The notes below the pieces were generated by a model that worked only from the letters and a program-made list of their open reading frames with translations, was not told the origin of the DNA and ran no database searches. Below are positions 1 to 8,786 of a stretch of 64,000 nt of DNA, piece after piece. The position numbers were made by a program, and so were the translations under genes. The DNA lies in contig DASYKT010000005.1 of the NCBI GenBank assembly GCA_035995185.1, forward strand, positions 147,295 to 211,294. The letters run 5' to 3'. Source of the stretch: DASYKT01 sp035995185 (GTDB taxonomy: Bacteria > Acidobacteriota > Blastocatellia > Pyrinomonadales > Pyrinomonadaceae). Each line of letters starts with the position of its first letter. The first letter of the stretch is position 1.

Positions 1-653
1 TTGGCAGCCTTTGGCGCGGTAAATGTCACGGTTAGATCGGGTTTCGCGGAATCGCCTATAAGCTCCGCGCGGTCGGCATTAAGCCCGGATGGTAAATCTA
101 TCGATATCAGATACTTACATCTGTCTTTTTCACGTAAATTATTAATTAAATTTACCGCTTCAAGATACAGGCTCTCCAGCGGCCGCGTAACTCCGGTCCC
201 GAGGATCGCGTCCACGATCACATCACACGTTTCCCGACTTTCATACCGCAGTAGAATGGTTTTTCTCAGTTCGTCGGCGTTTTCGCAGCAGTAAAAGATC
301 AGTTTTCGCTGTTCATCCGTTACTTCAATATTATTATTGTAAACTCTTAAATAGTTAAAGTTATGCAGCGCATCGCCTTTTGTGTCATCAACGTTGCCCA
401 AGAGCACCGCGTACACGCTTGCGCCCGCGTCTGACAGTATCCTGGCCAGTGCAGCGCCATCGCCGCCGTTATTTCCTTTGCCGCAAAAGATCAAAACGGA
501 CCCGCCGCTCACCGAACCGCCCAGTTTTTCCATGACCACGTTAAATACAGCAGTTGCGGCGCTTTCCATCAGCCTGAGCGAAGGAATGCCGAATTTTTCC
601 GTGGTAAGCCGGTCGACTTCCCGCATTTCGGCAGCTGTGAGCACTTTTTTCAT
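1..653 (-). CDS. nnr: Bifunctional NAD(P)H-hydrate epimerase/dehydratase, N-terminal part (cut by window edge)
   Basis: Translating the minus strand from the ATG at 653 gives about 217 residues that run off the window edge, so the gene is partial. The start MKKVLTAAEMREVDRLT, the glycine-rich GKGNNGGDGAALARIL segment (about residues 58-73), the VIVDAILGTGVTRPL segment and SIDLPSGLNAD are hallmarks of the YjeF_N fold. This domain epimerises damaged NAD(P)H hydrate so that a dehydratase can repair it. In bacteria the epimerase is normally fused to an ADP-dependent dehydratase, which would lie beyond base 1; that fusion is expected, not seen. The gene follows a terminator-like hairpin that separates it from topoisomerase IB. 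Confidence 0.93.
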   Translation of the reverse strand, partial: MKKVLTAAEMREVDRLTTEKFGIPSLRLMESAATAVFNVVMEKLGGSVSGGSVLIFCGKGNNGGDGAALARILSDAGASVYAVLLGNVDDTKGDALHNFNYLRVYNNNIEVTDEQRKLIFYCCENADELRKTILLRYESRETCDVIVDAILGTGVTRPLESLYLEAVNLINNLREKDRCKYLISIDLPSGLNADRAELIGDSAKPDLTVTFTAPKAA

Positions 654-667
654 TAGTGAGATGGTAG

Positions 668-703
668 AAAAAGAGCCGCATTTGGTCAATGACCATTGCG
701 GCT
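668..703 (-). terminator. Intrinsic terminator between topoisomerase IB and nnr
   Basis: Inverted repeat AGCCGCA (674-680) / TGCGGCT (697-703), extended inward by TGGTCA/TGACCA with a two-base bulge. On the minus strand it is followed by five U (A-tract 668-672). It would end the transcript coming from the topoisomerase gene, which stops 175 bases upstream, just before the nnr start. Confidence 0.6.
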
Positions 704-878
704 TAATATTTGAAGAAATATGTTCTCTCGACGAAGAGGAAAGACCTCCGGCCCGGCTGTTTGAGTACTTGCCGCCCCCTTGGGGCTGCTTAAGTTCTTG
801 CCGCTACGCCTTAATTCCTTTTCCTTCTACGTATAAATAACAAACGGCTATTGGCTGTTTATTTCCAAAAATCAGCAA

Positions 879-1940
879 TTATTTTCCATTTTCCCGAAAA
901 AGTTTTATCAGCGCCTTTTCCTCCGGCTCATAATCGGCTTCGATCCGCCGGATATACCTGCTGTTACGGGGACGAAATTCGTCAATGGTGACCCCGTTTT
1001 CGTATTTCTTCAAAATAGCGGGATGGATGTATGAACCCCGGCAAACCGCGGGTGTGTTTCCCAACTGCTCAGCCACAGTCTTTACCGCCTTAACGATGTT
1101 CTTTTTGAGCTCTTGTTCATCGTCAGCCTTGCCCATCTCGGCCAGGGCGATCGCCGCCAGAAGAGTTCCGCCCCAGGTCCGAAAATCTTTTGCGGAAAAT
1201 TCCGGCGCGGTTACCTCTTTTAGATACCTGTTAATATCGCCGGGTTTTACCGGCCGCGCTTTCCCCTCTTCATTTACATAGTGGAAAAGCTTGCGCGCGC
1301 CTCCCAGTTCTTTTAACTCTTTCATCAGGGCGGCCAGTTCTTCATCGACCAGCACTTTGCGGTGCTTTATATGGCTTTTACCTACATAATCAAATACCAG
1401 CTTTCCCTTCCGCCCGACTTCCAGATGCCTGTTTTGCAGCGTAGTGATCCCGTAGGTTTTATAATGCCGCGCACTTTTTTCCGTGCCCACGCGCAGATAG
1501 AGCGAATTTATTAACCGCATCATGATCGCCAGCACTTTTTCGCGCGGGAAACCGTCAAGAGCGATATGTTCGTTGGTCACTTTACGCAGCTTCGGCAAGT
1601 ACTCGCCAAACTTTTCGATCTTGGCGAATTTTTTGCGCTGCTGTTTTTCGGCAAACCTGGGATTGTAAAGGTACTGGATCCGGCCCGTGGTATCCATTCC
1701 CACAGCCTGAATGCTGCTGGACGGCGCCGGCGAGATCCTGACAAAACGCCAGGCAGGCGGAATCACCAGCGATCTTATTCTCTCCAGCGCTTCTTCTTTG
1801 ACGATCTTTTTACCGCCGGCATCGACATAATGAAATCCGCGTGACATCGAGCCCTTTCGCTGCCACCACTTCGCCCGGCGCCCTTTAGCGATCATTTCCC
1901 TTGCCTTTGCGGTATCGAATTGAGGCTGTTTCGCCGCCAT
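879..1940 (-). CDS. DNA topoisomerase IB (eukaryotic/poxvirus-like)
   Basis: A 353-residue type IB topoisomerase, the usual length of bacterial members. These relax supercoils by a single-strand nick through a 3'-phosphotyrosyl link. Visible landmarks are the N-terminal DNA-binding region (GFHYVDAGGKK, PPAWRFVRISP, then GRIQYLYNPRF), the first catalytic arginine in YLRVG (R150), the KSHIKH lysine/histidine segment (about 188-193), FRTWGGTLLAA (R254) and the nucleophilic tyrosine in RGSYIHPAIL (Y304). All expected catalytic residues seem present. The ATG at 1940 is preceded by a purine-rich AAGGGGGAA ribosome site. It stands alone. The enzyme is accessory in bacteria and patchily distributed, so it could have been acquired laterally, though base use looks like its neighbours. 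Confidence 0.95.
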   Translation of the reverse strand: MAAKQPQFDTAKAREMIAKGRRAKWWQRKGSMSRGFHYVDAGGKKIVKEEALERIRSLVIPPAWRFVRISPAPSSSIQAVGMDTTGRIQYLYNPRFAEKQQRKKFAKIEKFGEYLPKLRKVTNEHIALDGFPREKVLAIMMRLINSLYLRVGTEKSARHYKTYGITTLQNRHLEVGRKGKLVFDYVGKSHIKHRKVLVDEELAALMKELKELGGARKLFHYVNEEGKARPVKPGDINRYLKEVTAPEFSAKDFRTWGGTLLAAIALAEMGKADDEQELKKNIVKAVKTVAEQLGNTPAVCRGSYIHPAILKKYENGVTIDEFRPRNSRYIRRIEADYEPEEKALIKLFRENGK

Positions 1941-2187
1941 TGGTTCCCCCTTGCTCAGTATTTAGAAATTCAAAAGTATATTAGCCGCTATTGGAAGGAA
2001 AGTGGGTATTAAAAGATGCCAATAAAGCAAAACCCGTCTTGTTAACGGTTGAAACCCGCTGATGCACGGTTCGTCACATTTACCTTTCGTGGCCGGCGGA
2101 TCTTGGTTAATTTTTAGCAGGCTCAAAAAAAGAGAGAGCCGAACAGCATTTAATTTTTCGGAAAACTTTTGATCAGGAGAAATAATC

Positions 2188-2685
2188 ATGAATAACAATA
2201 AAATTAAACTTTTAGCGGCAGCCGCAATGGTGATCTTTACGCTGTGCCTGAGCGCAGCGGCCCAGGCCGGCGGTGTAGACGACCCCTGCCGGCAGTTCAT
2301 GGGAAGCGGCGGGCGCTGTCAGACGATGGGCAGCGGCGGCAGGATGAGCAGCCAAATAGTGGGCAGCGGGGCTCGTGAAGACGCCTGCCAGATATTCGGC
2401 AGCGGCACCAGTCAAGACGCCTGCCAGATACTTGGCAGCGGTGGCAGGATAAGCGACCAGGTAATGGGCAGCGGCGCTGCAACCGGCGGCGGCCAAACTG
2501 CTGAAGACGGTGGTTATCTCGGAAGCGGCAACCGCTCCGGCTTGATCGGGAGCGGTACTGCTACCGGCGGCGGACCGGCGACCGAAGACTGCGGCGGCCT
2601 GATCGGCAGCGGCACTTTCACAGGCTGCAGAAACTCCGGTGAGAGCCTGTCCATTTGGGATTGGCTGCGCAGCCTTTTTGAATAG
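2188..2685 (+). CDS. Small secreted GSG-repeat protein, function unknown
   Basis: 165 residues, preceded by an AGGAGA ribosome site. Residues 1-28 are a Sec signal peptide: basic NNNKIK start, hydrophobic core, and a probable cut after AAAQA. The mature part is built from about nine units ending in GSG, roughly every 10-12 residues at the N-terminal end (for example CQIFGSGTSQDA and CQILGSGGRISD), later spaced more widely. Several units carry one cysteine. The C-terminus (SIWDWLRSLFE) is short and amphipathic. No known domain is recognised. The low-complexity repeats plus the signal peptide suggest a surface or extracellular peptide, but I cannot assign a role. Neighbouring genes give no hint. 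Confidence 0.7.
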   Translation: MNNNKIKLLAAAAMVIFTLCLSAAAQAGGVDDPCRQFMGSGGRCQTMGSGGRMSSQIVGSGAREDACQIFGSGTSQDACQILGSGGRISDQVMGSGAATGGGQTAEDGGYLGSGNRSGLIGSGTATGGGPATEDCGGLIGSGTFTGCRNSGESLSIWDWLRSLFE

Positions 2686-2717
2686 CAGCCGGGGATAAAA
2701 GGTTTAGTTAGAGTGGG

Positions 2718-2880
2718 GTTGCCCATAAATGCGTTTATATTTAAGTTCCAACTAAGATGGCGCGTGACCTTCGTGTATTTAGTGTGATTCGTTGGTTAAA
2801 TTCCGGAATCTTTACCACGAATCACACTAAACACACGAAATATATCGCTCATCAAACAACCTTGTTCATTTATGGGCAAC
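2718..2880. repeat. 163-bp MITE-like palindromic element
   Basis: The ends are perfect 14-bp inverted repeats (GTTGCCCATAAATG at 2718-2731, its complement at 2867-2880). Nested inside are 23-bp arms (2770-2792 and 2817-2839) that match with one mismatch and carry the TTCGTGT...AGTGTGATTCGT signature. No ORF is inside. The nested structure fits either a miniature inverted-repeat element or a long RNA hairpin. Confidence 0.65.
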
Positions 2881-3536
2881 GCCGGTACTAGCCGGCAGCC
2901 GTGTTTCACTTTTTGTTTCACCGGGGGTGAGACGAAGTGAAACACCTGAAACGTTTTTGCAACGCTGTTTTGGGAATTTTGGAATTCAAAGAACGGCGGT
3001 CTAGTGACGGCGGGAGACCGCGCGGGTAGAGAATATCTGAAGAAGCATTAAAGGTGAAGAACGGTTTTTGTCCGAGCGAGGATTTTTGTGTCATTAGCGG
3101 CAAAAAAGACTCGAAACCGCCAGCCTCACACGAAACACATGAAAAAGAATTTTCTCGGCAAAGGCACCGCGGAACACAAAGCGATCATCCCTTCCCAAAG
3201 TTTCATATGTTTCACATTATCAGGAATGCGACGCCGCTTCACCCCTTACCGGCAGTCCTGCTTAGGTAACTTTTTTTACGCGAAATATCATTTTAAATTT
3301 GGGTAGTGTCCTAATCTTGTGGTGTAAATGAGGCAGAACAAAAGAGTCGGTTTCGGAATAGATCAAAGATGATAGCTGATAGCTGAGAGATCCGATCTAT
3401 GATCTATGATCTATTATCTATTATCTATTTCGAAGGGTAATACCGTACCGACACTTAAAGGACCGGAACCCAAGAAAACACATGAAACAACACGGACAAA
3501 ACAAAAGACCAGTTACCATCGCGTCGTGTTAATTTC

Positions 3537-3741
3537 AGCTCCGTTAGGAGCGGTATATTTATAGAATTGGCGGAGAAAAAGAATTGGTGAGCTCCTTTAG
3601 GAGCGGCAGATATGTCGTTCCTATGGAACTCATTTAATTTTTATACGCTGTTTCTACAAATATGACGTCCCTACAGGACTTATCACAGCTAATTTAGCGC
3701 GAGCAAGTCGCGCTTGCCGGCAAGATGCCGGCGCTCCCAGG
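3537..3741. repeat. Cluster of short dispersed palindromes
   Basis: Copies of AGCTCCGTTAGGAGC (3538), AGCTCCTTTAGGAGC (about 3590), GTTCCTATGGAAC (about 3615) and GTCCCTACAGGAC (about 3666) are spread with TATATTTATAGAA- and TTCTACAAATATG-like spacers. A different repeat of the form CGCGCTTGCCGGCAAGATGC follows at about 3710. These look like REP-type repeats; none is coding. Confidence 0.5.
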
Positions 3742-3896
3742 TTTACTGCAATATTTAATTTATCTGCTTTTATAATGAGCAGGCTTTAGAAGCAAAGCTT
3801 CTTTTTTTCGTCACCTATTTCCTCTGGGCGGTGTCTTTATAGTGACGTTTTTAATTTTGGAGCATCGAAAGAAAATCAAGCGGACACATTAACACC

Positions 3897-5045
3897 ATGG
3901 CGAAAGATCTATTTAGGCTTTCAACCCGTTATAAAAGGCCCGGCCGGAAATTTTGGCTGACTGCAGGTTTGATCCTGGGTTTCTACACTTTTTTGGTGCT
4001 GCTTTTTCTCCCGCAGGTCTTTCTTTATTCCCTGGAATCGCCGAAAGCGCCGCCCTGGTATACTTTTGCCTGGCGGCTGGCGATCGCTCATTATTTATGG
4101 GCATTGCTGACGCCGCTTGTTTTTTGGCTCGGCGGCCGCCTGCCTATCGAGCGTGGAAAGCTGCTTCGTAATTTGAGCCTTCATTTTATCTTCAGCCTTC
4201 TTTTCGCCGCTTTTCATACCATCGCCTACCAGCACATTGCGGGTTTTTTTGACGGTGACGGTTTCGCCCAGGTCAACACCGCACTTTTTCGCAGCCGCGC
4301 GGTTTTTTTGAATTACGTGACCAACGGTTTTGTTTTCTATGCCGGGATCCTGGCCTTTAACCAGGCGGCAAATTACGCCGTTAAATATCGCGACCGTGAA
4401 TTTCGCCTCCAGCAGGCAGAGCTGGCGGCTTTAAAGACACAGCTTCACCCGCACTTTTTATTTAACACGCTAAACGCCATCTCGGCGCTGGTGTATGTCT
4501 CGCCGCCCGCGGCCACCGCGACCATTTCGCAATTGAGCGATCTGCTGCGGCTGACGCTGCGCAACAATAAAGCCCAGGAAGTTACGCTCAAGGAAGAGCT
4601 GGATTTTCTGCGCAAATATCTTCAGATACAGCAAACGCTGCTGCAGGAGAGGCTGGAAATAATCTGGGGGATCGCGCCCGAAACCCTCGACGCACTGGTT
4701 CCGAATATGCTGCTGCAGCCGCTGGTGGAAAATTCCATCAGGCACGGCATTGCTCCCAGGGAAGACGGCGGGCGCATCGAAATTTTCTCGCGATATGCGG
4801 GCCGCGAGCTTTTGCTCGAGATCAGGGATAACGGGCCCGACCTTGTCTCGATCCCGCAAAACGGCCTCAGCGGGTCGGGTGGAATCGGCCATGGTGGAAT
4901 TGGTTTGCTAAATTCCAGGATGCGTTTGAAACGCCTTTACGGTGAAGCGCAAAAATTCGAATCCGAGGCAGTGCCCGGCGGCGGCTGGCGCGTGAGCGTG
5001 ATCATACCTTTTCGCGAAAATACATTGGGAGGAAGCAGTAAGTGA
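3897..5045 (+). CDS. LytS/YehU-family sensor histidine kinase
   Basis: 382 residues. The first 160 contain about four hydrophobic segments (about 20-45, 60-80, 92-113, 135-157), so the sensor part is in the inner membrane with no obvious periplasmic domain. A His_kinase (PF06580) domain follows: TQLHPHFLFNTLNA with the phosphoacceptor H186, PLVENSIRHGI (N279 of the N box) and the glycine-rich GIGLLNSRMRLKRLYG ATP lid. This is the family that partners LytTR regulators. Its stop overlaps the GTG start of the next gene (GTGA), so kinase and regulator are translationally coupled. The signal sensed is unknown. It points towards the end of the injection-system operon but is on the other strand, so a regulatory link is only speculation. 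Confidence 0.93.
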   Translation: MAKDLFRLSTRYKRPGRKFWLTAGLILGFYTFLVLLFLPQVFLYSLESPKAPPWYTFAWRLAIAHYLWALLTPLVFWLGGRLPIERGKLLRNLSLHFIFSLLFAAFHTIAYQHIAGFFDGDGFAQVNTALFRSRAVFLNYVTNGFVFYAGILAFNQAANYAVKYRDREFRLQQAELAALKTQLHPHFLFNTLNAISALVYVSPPAATATISQLSDLLRLTLRNNKAQEVTLKEELDFLRKYLQIQQTLLQERLEIIWGIAPETLDALVPNMLLQPLVENSIRHGIAPREDGGRIEIFSRYAGRELLLEIRDNGPDLVSIPQNGLSGSGGIGHGGIGLLNSRMRLKRLYGEAQKFESEAVPGGGWRVSVIIPFRENTLGGSSK

Positions 5046-5803
5046 AGATCCGCACATTGATCGTTGACGATATGAAATTGGCGCGAACGCGTCTTAAACT
5101 CTCGCTGGCGCGCGACGCCGAGATCGAAGTCATCGGCGAATGCTCCAATGGCCGCCAGGCCGTGGCGGCGATCGGGCAGCTTGATCCGGAACTTGTTTTT
5201 CTTGATATCCAGATGCCGAAAATGAACGGCTTCGAGGTTGTCGAAGCGGTCGGGGCCGAACAAATGCCCGTGACGGTATTCGCCACTGCCTTTGACGAAT
5301 TTGCCTTGCAGGCTTTTGAAGCGAACGCTCTCGATTACCTGTTAAAGCCGATCGATGAAGAGCGCCTGGCCAAAACCGTCGAGCGCGTCAAACGCCGGAT
5401 CAGGCAAACCGGGCCGGGGCGTCTGGATGAGCGCTTACTGCAATTACTCGGGAGCATGCAAAATAAAACGGAATACCTCAAGCGCATTCCCGTCAAAACG
5501 GCGCAGCACACGGTTTTAGTATTAACGGAAGATATCGATTGGATCGGCAGCGCGGGAAATTATCTTGAGCTTCATGCCGGCCAGGATGTTTATCTGCTCC
5601 GCGAACGGCTTCACCAGCTGGAGCAAAAGCTCGACCCCGAACATTTCATGCGAATTCATCGTTCGGTCATAGTCAATATCGATCGCATCAAGACCCTGCA
5701 TCCTATGTTCAACGGCGACCAGGTAATAGTTTTACAGGACGGGACAAAACTCAATCTCAGCCGCACCTATAACCAAAAACTTCTCGCGCGCATATCCGGT
5801 TAG
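5042..5803 (+). CDS. LytTR-family response regulator
   Basis: 253 residues starting with GTG at 5042, inside the stop of the kinase gene. The N-terminal receiver domain has the acidic pocket (IVDD, D9/D10), the phosphoacceptor D55 in LVFLDIQMP, and K102 in YLLKPID. After a linker, residues about 148-253 form a LytTR DNA-binding domain (EDIDWIGSAGNYLELH ... LREPL-like LRERLHQLEQKL ... FMRIHRSVIVN ... LNLSRTY). Such regulators bind direct repeats upstream of target promoters. The target genes cannot be told from the sequence. The gene ends 70 bases before the end of the convergent DUF4157-nuclease gene. Confidence 0.94.
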   Translation: MKIRTLIVDDMKLARTRLKLSLARDAEIEVIGECSNGRQAVAAIGQLDPELVFLDIQMPKMNGFEVVEAVGAEQMPVTVFATAFDEFALQAFEANALDYLLKPIDEERLAKTVERVKRRIRQTGPGRLDERLLQLLGSMQNKTEYLKRIPVKTAQHTVLVLTEDIDWIGSAGNYLELHAGQDVYLLRERLHQLEQKLDPEHFMRIHRSVIVNIDRIKTLHPMFNGDQVIVLQDGTKLNLSRTYNQKLLARISG

Positions 5804-5815
5804 TTTATTTTTCAA

Positions 5816-5859
5816 TTCCAACTAGGGCGTGTGTAACCTTTAGTGTATTTCGTACGGTT
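5816..5859. repeat. Truncated copy of the TTCGTGT-type repeat
   Basis: Resembles one half of the element at 2718-2880: both contain TTCCAACTA, then a GTG-rich segment, ACCTT and GTGTATTT. It fills the gap between the response regulator and the 3' end of the injection-system operon. Confidence 0.4.
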
Positions 5860-5873
5860 CCCGCAGATCACTT

Positions 5874-8645
5874 TTAATCGAACTCAGCAATATGACGTTC
5901 GACGTCACCACGAGTAACCTCCCGGCGCAATCCGGCCGGAACTCTTTCAAGAACCGTCCGTCTGAAATTTGTCCACCACCGGTGAACATCATCATGCACG
6001 AGCATTGGCATAGGCCGCCACAACTCAGAACTCTCCCGGCCGACAAACTCTAAGGGAGGTTCGTGATGCACCGTCCACGGCTCGCCGCTCTGCATAGGCC
6101 ACCGATGCTCTTGTCCTTCGATAGTAAATCGGCGAAAATCAACTCCCTCTTGCGCCGACCGCCGATTGATCATATCCATAGCGTCGCGAAAAGGTTCAGA
6201 CCACTGATTACGATCTTTCACTGCTTCCAGATACTGCCGGTACATATCATCGCCCGTTAAGATCCTTGCGCGGCCCAGCGAACGCGGCGAAGGGCCGAGA
6301 TCCAGATCCATGTGCGGCATTTCACCGACGTAATCGAAGAAAGAGCGTCTTTCGGCAAAATGTTGCTGAAATTCTTCGCGTCCCAGTAAATAATCCATCG
6401 GGCAGTAGAGAGAACCAATACGGCAAGCCGCTATTGCTTCGGGCAGCTGCCGCGCGCGGGCCGCCGCCAATTCAGCCTCCTCTGCCGCGCTCGTGGCCGG
6501 CCGCGAAGCCTCACCCGCCGCTTCTTCTGCGGTGCCCAGCGCCCGTCCCGTTCCTTCTCCACCCCGCGTGGCGTCGGCGGCGCCTTCGCCTAACCGGGCG
6601 GCTTCGGGCAGAGCTTCGGCGACGGCATGTTCGGCAACGGCGGTTTCGCGGGCGGCTGTCCCGACTCCGCGGCTGGTTAACAGCAGCCGGCGAAGCGCGG
6701 GAATATGTTCGATGGCTTCCATGATCGCTCTGCCCAAAGCGCCGCTGACATGGGCGCCTTCGCCCAAAAGCGCCGAGCCGCGCGCCAGCCATTCCTCCGG
6801 CCCCAGAAACAGGGCCGCGACCTCAAAGATAATGCGCCCCATCACTTCGCCGACGGTTTCGCCTTTGCTAAACATGCCCCTGGTCATAAATTCGCCATTG
6901 AACCAGCGGCCTGACGCCCGGCCCGCGATCTCGCCAAGCTCTTCCCCGTGGACGAGCATGAACGCGGGGTCGGCGATCAAATTTCCGACCAATTCAACTA
7001 TCGCTCCTCCGATCTCGCGCGCCCGTTGAAACTGCCGGATCTTGTTGCTTTGGTATCCTTCGGGATCCGTCGCGTAATTCCATGCTTCCTGTACGCCCAT
7101 CCGCGTTAATCCGCCGATAGATGTGCTCTCCGCCAGCTCGAGGATCTGCACCAATCCGGCCAGCATGTCCCAGAGTCCCTTAGCCGCTCCGACCGGTACT
7201 CCCACGTTGACTCCGCTTATAAAATAGATCGGATGCGCTCTGATATCGGCGTCGAGACGTTGAAACACGTCACGCGGCAATTCGAGAATGGCGCCGGCTA
7301 AAAATCCCAACGTAAAACCCACCGCAAGACCCGGGTCGTCTCCGGCGTTGCCGTTCAACCCCGCGCGTTGAGATTCAGCTTGTCTTCTTGTTATCTCCCT
7401 CGATGCATCAATGCCCAGGCGGCGGGCAAAGTATTCACTCTCGAGAGCGAGCAGGCGCGTATAACGTTCTCCGTCCTCGGAATTGAGCGGTTCAAATTGG
7501 TCGCTGACCGGCGCATCCGGATTCATCGGAGGCAGATCAAGGGCTTCGCGCAATTGCGCTATCTCCAATTCCATCGCCGTGCCCGACATTGAAACGGTAG
7601 AAACGGCAGGAGTGCCGGCGGTACTGCTTTCGGCAGGTGAAGGAGCCTGATGAGTTGGAGAAGGCGCTGATGAAGTTTGTGGCCGGCTTCGTTCGCGCGT
7701 CACCGGTTCCGGACTTCGTGAAACCTGGGGCGCCCCGGCTTGCAAAGATCGCCAGGCGGAAATAACCCCGCTCCCGCTGCCAGCGCCGAATTGCTCGTCA
7801 AGCAGCAGCCTCAGCGGTTCATAATTGTCCGGGTCGGTTAGATCGAGGCCCGGTGCCGCGTCCTGCAATTGCCCGGCGACGCCTTGATCGCTAAAAACCC
7901 GCGGCATACTTTCTATTACTCCGGCCAAACGGTCCAGCCGGGGGTCGCGGTAGCGGGCAATTCCGCGACGCGGCGCGTGTACCGCCACCGGATCGCCGTG
8001 CGCAATATTTGCCGCAAAGGCATCTCCGGCCAGGCGCGCTTCGGTTTCCGCCGGTGACATATCGGATTCAAAGCCATCGAACGAGTTGCCGCTGGAAGGT
8101 TGGAGCGTATGGGCGATCTCGTGGGCGAGCGTCTGTTGTGTTTCGGCGCGCGAAAGATCGCTTTGATCACGTGAAAGAAGAATATGAGGGCCGACGGCAA
8201 GGGCATGGGCCCGGCTTTCGGCCGCGGCCGTCGCCGCCGGACCGTCGTCGTGCAGGCGAACATGGCCCAGATCGGCGCCGAAAAAGGATTCGGCTTTATT
8301 TTTTAGCGATGCGGGCAGCGCCTTACCGGGCCGGCTTGCCGCGGCCTCGACAGATTCGGGAACCCGCTTCGGAGCTTCACCGGAGGCTTTTCTTCGAACA
8401 GGCTGTCTCTCAGAGACCGCTCTACCGACATTGCCTTCTTCAAGTTTCGCTTTTTGTGAGGCTTTCGGTCCTGCCTGGCACGAGGGACATCCCCCGCCGC
8501 AGGCGCACGATGCTTTGCGCTGTATCGTTAAGCCGTTGACATTATTCGATGCAGCAGAATTTTCAGGATACTTATCATGCGATCTTGCCCGAAAAAGAGT
8601 ATTACCGGCATTTTTTGACTCTAACTTTAGAATTCGTTCCGCCAT
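5874..8645 (-). CDS. DUF4157 protein with C-terminal HNH-like nuclease: candidate eCIS toxin cargo
   Basis: 923 residues. Domain order: a Cys-rich motif IQRKASCACGGGCPSCQ (41-57); a DUF4157 domain (about 108-182) with DLGHVRLHDD and the metallopeptidase-like HEIAH (H175-H179); a Ser/Pro-rich linker; a long helical middle with hydrophobic Gly/Ala stretches (about 440-515); and a C-terminal module. That last module carries PWTVHHEPP (H860, H861), then HDDVHRWW (H884, H888), a His arrangement typical of HNH/endonuclease VII-type polymorphic toxins. DUF4157 proteins are recurrent eCIS companions and some are cargo. The gene is last in the operon, where effectors are often found. Nuclease activity is inferred. 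The HEIAH motif could be a protease, or structural only. Confidence 0.8.
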   Translation of the reverse strand: MAERILKLESKNAGNTLFRARSHDKYPENSAASNNVNGLTIQRKASCACGGGCPSCQAGPKASQKAKLEEGNVGRAVSERQPVRRKASGEAPKRVPESVEAAASRPGKALPASLKNKAESFFGADLGHVRLHDDGPAATAAAESRAHALAVGPHILLSRDQSDLSRAETQQTLAHEIAHTLQPSSGNSFDGFESDMSPAETEARLAGDAFAANIAHGDPVAVHAPRRGIARYRDPRLDRLAGVIESMPRVFSDQGVAGQLQDAAPGLDLTDPDNYEPLRLLLDEQFGAGSGSGVISAWRSLQAGAPQVSRSPEPVTRERSRPQTSSAPSPTHQAPSPAESSTAGTPAVSTVSMSGTAMELEIAQLREALDLPPMNPDAPVSDQFEPLNSEDGERYTRLLALESEYFARRLGIDASREITRRQAESQRAGLNGNAGDDPGLAVGFTLGFLAGAILELPRDVFQRLDADIRAHPIYFISGVNVGVPVGAAKGLWDMLAGLVQILELAESTSIGGLTRMGVQEAWNYATDPEGYQSNKIRQFQRAREIGGAIVELVGNLIADPAFMLVHGEELGEIAGRASGRWFNGEFMTRGMFSKGETVGEVMGRIIFEVAALFLGPEEWLARGSALLGEGAHVSGALGRAIMEAIEHIPALRRLLLTSRGVGTAARETAVAEHAVAEALPEAARLGEGAADATRGGEGTGRALGTAEEAAGEASRPATSAAEEAELAAARARQLPEAIAACRIGSLYCPMDYLLGREEFQQHFAERRSFFDYVGEMPHMDLDLGPSPRSLGRARILTGDDMYRQYLEAVKDRNQWSEPFRDAMDMINRRSAQEGVDFRRFTIEGQEHRWPMQSGEPWTVHHEPPLEFVGRESSELWRPMPMLVHDDVHRWWTNFRRTVLERVPAGLRREVTRGDVERHIAEFD

Positions 8646-8786
8646 TTTCCTGCCAGTACTTTAGTTTTGGATATAATGTTTTTCTGAACATCTCTCAATA
8701 AATCAATTTTTTTAAATAAGCATTACAAATATCGTGATCATTTTGAAAAAGAACTAAGAAGAATACAAATATCTTTTCTTAAATAT

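Larger units (their letters stand above)
2686..3896. other. Gene-free repeat-rich intergenic region
   Basis: 1.2 kb without a credible gene. It holds the 163-bp palindromic element (2718-2880), a tract of ATCTAT-type short repeats (about 3395-3430), a set of short palindromes of the GCTCC...GGAGC type (3537-3690) and a copy of a CGCTTGCCGGCAAGATGCCGGCGCTC-like repeat (3710-3741). Two ORFs of about 70 codons inside it (3054-3306) have repeat-derived sequence and no ribosome site. Confidence 0.6.

Noticed and set aside
3054..3306. Two overlapping small ORFs of about 70 codons
   Set aside because: Repeat-derived sequence, no ribosome site, no domain.
6493..7029. Long plus-strand ORF opposite the toxin gene
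   Set aside because: Ala/Ser/Arg-rich shadow of the coding strand; no ribosome site or domain.
8117..8133. HEIAH in the DUF4157 protein as proof of protease activity
   Set aside because: The motif is conserved in DUF4157, but catalytic activity of these domains is not established, so it is not claimed.
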